Shown in pieces: positions 60,201 to 64,000 of a stretch of 64,000 nucleotides of DNA (the first letter of the stretch is position 1; each line of letters opens with the position of its first letter). The notes below the pieces were generated by a model. The model did not search any database. It was given only the letters and a program-made list of their open reading frames with translations, and was not told where the DNA came from. The position numbers and the translations under genes are program-made. Source of the stretch: Paraspadella gotoi (taxonomy: Eukaryota > Chaetognatha); NCBI GenBank assembly GCA_051294375.1, contig CM119270.1, positions 7,323,773-7,387,772 on the forward strand. The letters are read 5' to 3'.

Positions 60201-63126
60201 CCAGAAATAGAAAAAAAAAGGTTTTCAACTTAACCTGACTCATTCAATACCCGGAGATCCTCTACCCCCTCTCAAAAAAAATTCACTTTGAAAAAAAAAA
60301 TTTCTCCTCCTTGGATTTCCGGTCCCACCGGCCGAATTACCAATCCGGCGACGACGACCGCCGACGACCGATCGACGGCGACGACGAAAGTGGCGTACTG
60401 TACTCCGACTCGCAGCGACGTCGACGCCAGCATCTGTAGCCCAAATTCATTCCGCCGATTATCCGGCAATTTGATTGATCGAATCGGTCCGTGCGAGAAG
60501 CCCACCCTCTGCCTGGAATCACAACGAAAAAAAATCATTTACATGTCTGCAGGTACTTAAAAACTTTGTTTCAAAATGGTTTCTATTAAAACATATTTAA
60601 TTTTTATGAGGTATGCTTTTGCACACAAAAATCATCTCAGAAGAGAAAATCGGGACAGAGCAGAATGACGGGGGCACGGGACAGAGGATGACAGGAGTAG
60701 TAGAAAAGAAAGAATGAATTAAATCGTAATCCTTCTCAGCCTTTTTTCAAAGCTTCATGCAGCACTCCATCATCCAACACGACCCGTCATCTTTTCTGCG
60801 CACATCCCGTAAATAGATAGTTGGAACTTGCAACTGCGAAGTCTTCTGCCCGACAATACGTTATGATGTAACTATTCGCCACGCAGCCAAAACTGGACGT
60901 ATTCATTGGCTGCTCTTTTGAAGATTTTATTAAAAGTTAAATTTTGAAAGTAAGAAAATCAATATTTTTTTTTATTTCTTTGATTTAAAGTGGACAAGAT
61001 TGGAGGTTGACGCAAATATTCTATAGGAGTAAAACTTTAGCCAGGGGGATTTTCTAGTTGAATTACGTCGTGTACTCTCATTTTGTGTGTTGTCCAAAAA
61101 TCTAGTTGACTGTTGAATGTGTCAATTTCGGTTTATTGACAACAACAATATCGCAGTCAGTCGCATTGATCCGTTGTTCAATGACGAATACAAATCTTAC
61201 AAGTGATTTTTAAACATGGCATTCATCTTCGACATACTCTTACTTCCATACATAGAACATTAATATAAATATCACCCTCTAATTTCATTCTTCCCAACGA
61301 TCAAGTTACGATAAAAATAAGATAACTCTGTCGTTGCTTAGCGGGGTTTGGGAAACAAAAATCCTTATTCGGATCCAATATGTGATTAACCTCCCGAATT
61401 CGGGATAAATTGTCGAATTTCTTGTTGTTTCTTTCTTTATCTCGGATTAAGAGTGACAAGCTCAGTAGAAACATCGTATTCGGACCCGAACTGTGGATTT
61501 GCTCGTCGGGAAACTCAAAAATGAATGGAGACGTATAATAGAATACACGTTTAGCAAGTCAGGGGCAAGATAGCTTGTTAATTTTTAATGAACAAATGAA
61601 TGAATACATTTATATTGTTGTACCAATTTTCCCATGTATATTGTTTTTAGCGGAAAAGAAAAAAGAAAGAGTGGAAACCAAAGAAAAGAAAATCAATGGA
61701 AAGGAAAAACAAAGGAGTAAGAGAAAACAATACAAAAGAAGAAAAAGAAAAAGAAAAGAAACAGAAAAACCCCCATGAGACAACTCCTTGCCCCCCATAC
61801 ATCGACCCCAATCTGCTCAATTCCTCTACCCACCCTGCTTCCCAGCTGATCTGGGACCCTCTCGCCGCCCACGGAGAGATTCCCGCCCGTCGCCTCCTGC
61901 GTTCTTCAGGCGCATCGAACTCACGTCGCCCGGTTCGCTTCGTTCGACCACGGAGTGCCACCATTCGATTCTCGTCGTCGACGCGCCTCGATTTGCGCCA
62001 ACGACGTCTTGTGGATCTCTTTGCCAGTGAGGACGTTTGACTATGTTGTCAGTCTCTCGTCGTTTTTCTACCTGTCTCTCTGTCCCTATTTTTACTAGAG
62101 TTTCTTGGTTTCTGTCGTTGCTATCTGACCGTCTATATCGCTCTGTCCGCTTTTTTTCGGTTTTAAAATGTCAGTCTGTCCAATTTGTCTTTTGTCCCGG
62201 TCGAATGCTTCCTGTCTGTCTATCTGTCTGTAAATATTCCTATGGTCTGTGTTTTCGTCGGTCCCGTCGGTCTGTCTTTCCGACTTGGCCCGATTCAATA
62301 TCAACAAACTTGCAAATCCCTTCACTAGAGAACGTCTGTGATCAGCGAATTCCCAACTACGCGAACGTCTATAACTGTCGAGAGCGGAGACCGTGCTGAA
62401 GATGTCGAGATACGTGAAACGCCTCCTCCTCCGTCGTCACCCCAGTGAGGCGTATTTGGTGGGGGTGGCCCCGTGGGGGGAAAGGAATATGGTGTATGCT
62501 GGAGGAATAAGAAACCAAATGATGAAATCGTCAAAGGAATAATTTTAATTTTTTTTGTATGGGAGTTTATAGTAAAATTCCGTTTTAATAGCGTAGTAAA
62601 ATTTACACAAATAAAATTTATAAACAGAAATTAGTCAATAGTCATGCTTCAATATGTAGATTAGATGAGGGTCGAACATGGTAAAATTAAATAAAAAAGT
62701 CTTATCATTTACACTTTGATTTCAAATTTTACATACATTTTATTTTACGTTTCACATTTGTCTAGAATTTTTGTTTTGTTTTTCTAGAGGCGAACGAAAG
62801 GCCACCGGTTATCTGCGAAGGTCACAGTAAATAAATATTTCAAGAATGACATGAAAAATAATACAACAAAGAAAAAAAATAAGAAAAATGGTATTCATCC
62901 ATAACCAGGAGGCGTGCCCGCCGCCAACGTCCCCTGGACTTTTGTGGCGTCGCGCTTTTTTTTTCCCGGCGCCATCTCGTTTTCCGCCGCGGAGATTTTT
63001 CGTGACGCAAATCTGTGGTGACCTGTCACGTGACCGGAGGCGTAGGAGACGATTGGAGTTCAGTGAGAATCACGAGATCGATTCTCACTTTGTGCCGGAC
63101 GCACAAGATGAAATCTGCGATCGGTT
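57290..63126 (+). pseudogene. Second copy of the Ig-gene 5' exons, frame-broken
   Basis: Counterparts of exons 41166-41396 (near 57327-57560), 45469-45640 (near 61846-62028), 46363-46402 (near 62789-62826) and 46488-46689 (near 62909-63124) are all present in order. Each carries indels; the first loses its start context and signal peptide frame. Read as assembly copies of the same gene, not a paralogue. Confidence 0.8.
60305..60935 (-). pseudogene. Second copy of the eight-cysteine gene, frame-broken
   Basis: Both exons of the antisense gene at 44014-44556 have recognisable counterparts (exon 2 near 60320-60512, exon 1 near 60735-60905). Several single-base indels destroy the signal peptide, cysteine frame and stop. 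No separate locus is implied. Confidence 0.8.
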
Positions 63127-63713
63127 GAGAAGAGAACGAATGGATGATGCCTGGCATTGTGCATTGCGATTGCACGCATATGTTGCAACATTGTTGGTTA
63201 TATCTTAGTTTAAAGGTATGTTAAATTGAGATGATTAATTGTCATTGTCGATATGTAATTAACGGTATTTTGGCGAAGTTGGGTGTATATAAGAAATATA
63301 AAGAAAGAACACTTGGTCAAGAAATGTAAAGGGGATTTATTGACTGAGTCAATCAGCCGAAATAATAACTCCCTATTCACATAAAAGAAAAATCCGGATA
63401 CTAATCCATTTCTTTCCTCTGTATTTTTGTGTCGGGAATTATGTCACTTAATTTCCTCACGGATTCCCTTCATCGAAACGAGATTTACTCGTTTCTTTCC
63501 CTCACAAAGTCACAGTGATTTTCGATTTAATCCAATTAGTCGGTTTCACCGCGTGAGAGACGAAAATCGTCGAATGGGAAAGTCGTGAAATTATTGAGTC
63601 ATTGTGAGAGCTGATGACAGTTCTCAATCACAGTGGGAGTGTAATTGATTGTGATTGTATTTCATATAACCTCCTCTCTCTCTTCTCTCGTCTCTCTCTC
63701 CTCTCTCTGCTCT

Positions 63714-63750
<37 letters not shown>

Positions 63751-63769
63751 GTTTCTTCTCTCCTCCTTC

Positions 63770-63922
63770 AAGGACACCTCAACTGTTCCTGTGAGCAACC
63801 CCTTCACTCCCCCTTCTTCCTCCAACCCCCTCGTCGTCTCCGTGGGTCTCAACGTGGAGTATCCGCCCAGCCCCCCTCGCCTCACCGCAGTCGAGGGGGT
63901 GCACGGAGATCGGTGGCTGCAG
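63770..63922 (+). CDS. Ig-gene exon: end of Ig domain 2 and start of domain 3
   Basis: The frame ...SNPFTPPSSSNPLVVSVG, LNVEYPPSPPRLTAVEG, then VHGDRWLQ, ends at CAG|GTCGGT (63922). The LNVEYPP linker followed by a new V-E-G strand is typical of tandem C2-type Ig domains. Just upstream, CTCAACTGTTCC would supply the second cysteine (LNCS) in a different frame, so one or two base errors remain near 63775-63795. This exon belongs after 46488-46689. Confidence 0.6.
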
Positions 63923-64000
63923 GTCGGTCAACGGGAGCTCGACTCTGTACTTAACCCTCTATATTTAACCCTAATCTGTTACCCATCTTATAACACAATC

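Larger units (their letters stand above)
51141..64000 (+). repeat. Large duplication, copy 2, error-rich; continues off-window
   Basis: Collinear with 35091-47821. In the stretches compared by eye, differences are overwhelmingly one-base insertions or deletions in or beside short runs, with few substitutions. Long GA/TC microsatellites are shortened and broken. From about 63.4 kb to the end it looks cleaner and locally better than copy 1 (intact VEYPP-type Ig exon). Best explained as an uncorrected long-read gap fill or haplotig joined to the next contig. Confidence 0.95.

Overview
This is eukaryotic (invertebrate animal) genomic DNA. Genes are split into many short exons with GT-AG introns of about 60 bp to 4 kb. 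Intergenic DNA is AT-rich and carries long (GA)n/(TC)n microsatellites, tRNA-derived SINEs and a Tc1/mariner-type MITE. The proteins are closest in my memory to animal families; I cannot name the species, and a protostome is only a guess.

Layout. (1) 1-9317, + strand: nearly all of a Mi-2/CHD4 chromatin remodeller. The window opens in what looks like the last exon of its CHDNT domain; 31 exons join with consistent phase into 1852 residues. (2) 11189-19261, +: a TBC1D2-like Rab GTPase-activating protein (PH, coiled coil, TBC). Its last exon is probably frameshifted at a G homopolymer and otherwise reads into a (GA)n microsatellite. (3) 22902-34261, +: a divergent single-pass membrane protein of the calcium-channel alpha2delta/CACHD1 type, with a signal peptide split by an intron, Cache-like segments, a Cys-rich juxtamembrane region, a transmembrane helix and a basic tail. 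No VWA MIDAS motif was found. (4) 41166 onward, +: a secreted or membrane immunoglobulin-superfamily protein. (5) Nested antisense in the first large intron of gene 4, at 44014-44556 on the minus strand: an apparently intact two-exon gene for a 108-residue precursor with signal peptide, eight cysteines and a valine-rich C-terminal hydrophobic segment. I do not recognise this family; it is the best candidate for something undescribed.

Assembly. 35091-47821 recurs as 51141-64000, immediately after a 25-N gap. Where compared, the second copy differs almost only by single-base insertions and deletions, and every reading frame in it is broken. This is the signature of uncorrected long-read gap filling or a retained haplotig, so genes in the second copy should not be counted. 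The right part of copy 1 (about 47.2-51.1 kb) also looks error-rich. The true sequence may run from about 47 kb straight into about 63.4 kb.

The four plus-strand genes are functionally unrelated housekeeping or cell-surface genes, and I see no operon-like or pathway clustering. The stretches between them (9.3-11.2, 19.3-22.9 and 34.5-41.2 kb) hold UTRs, one CpG-rich promoter-like block and repeats.
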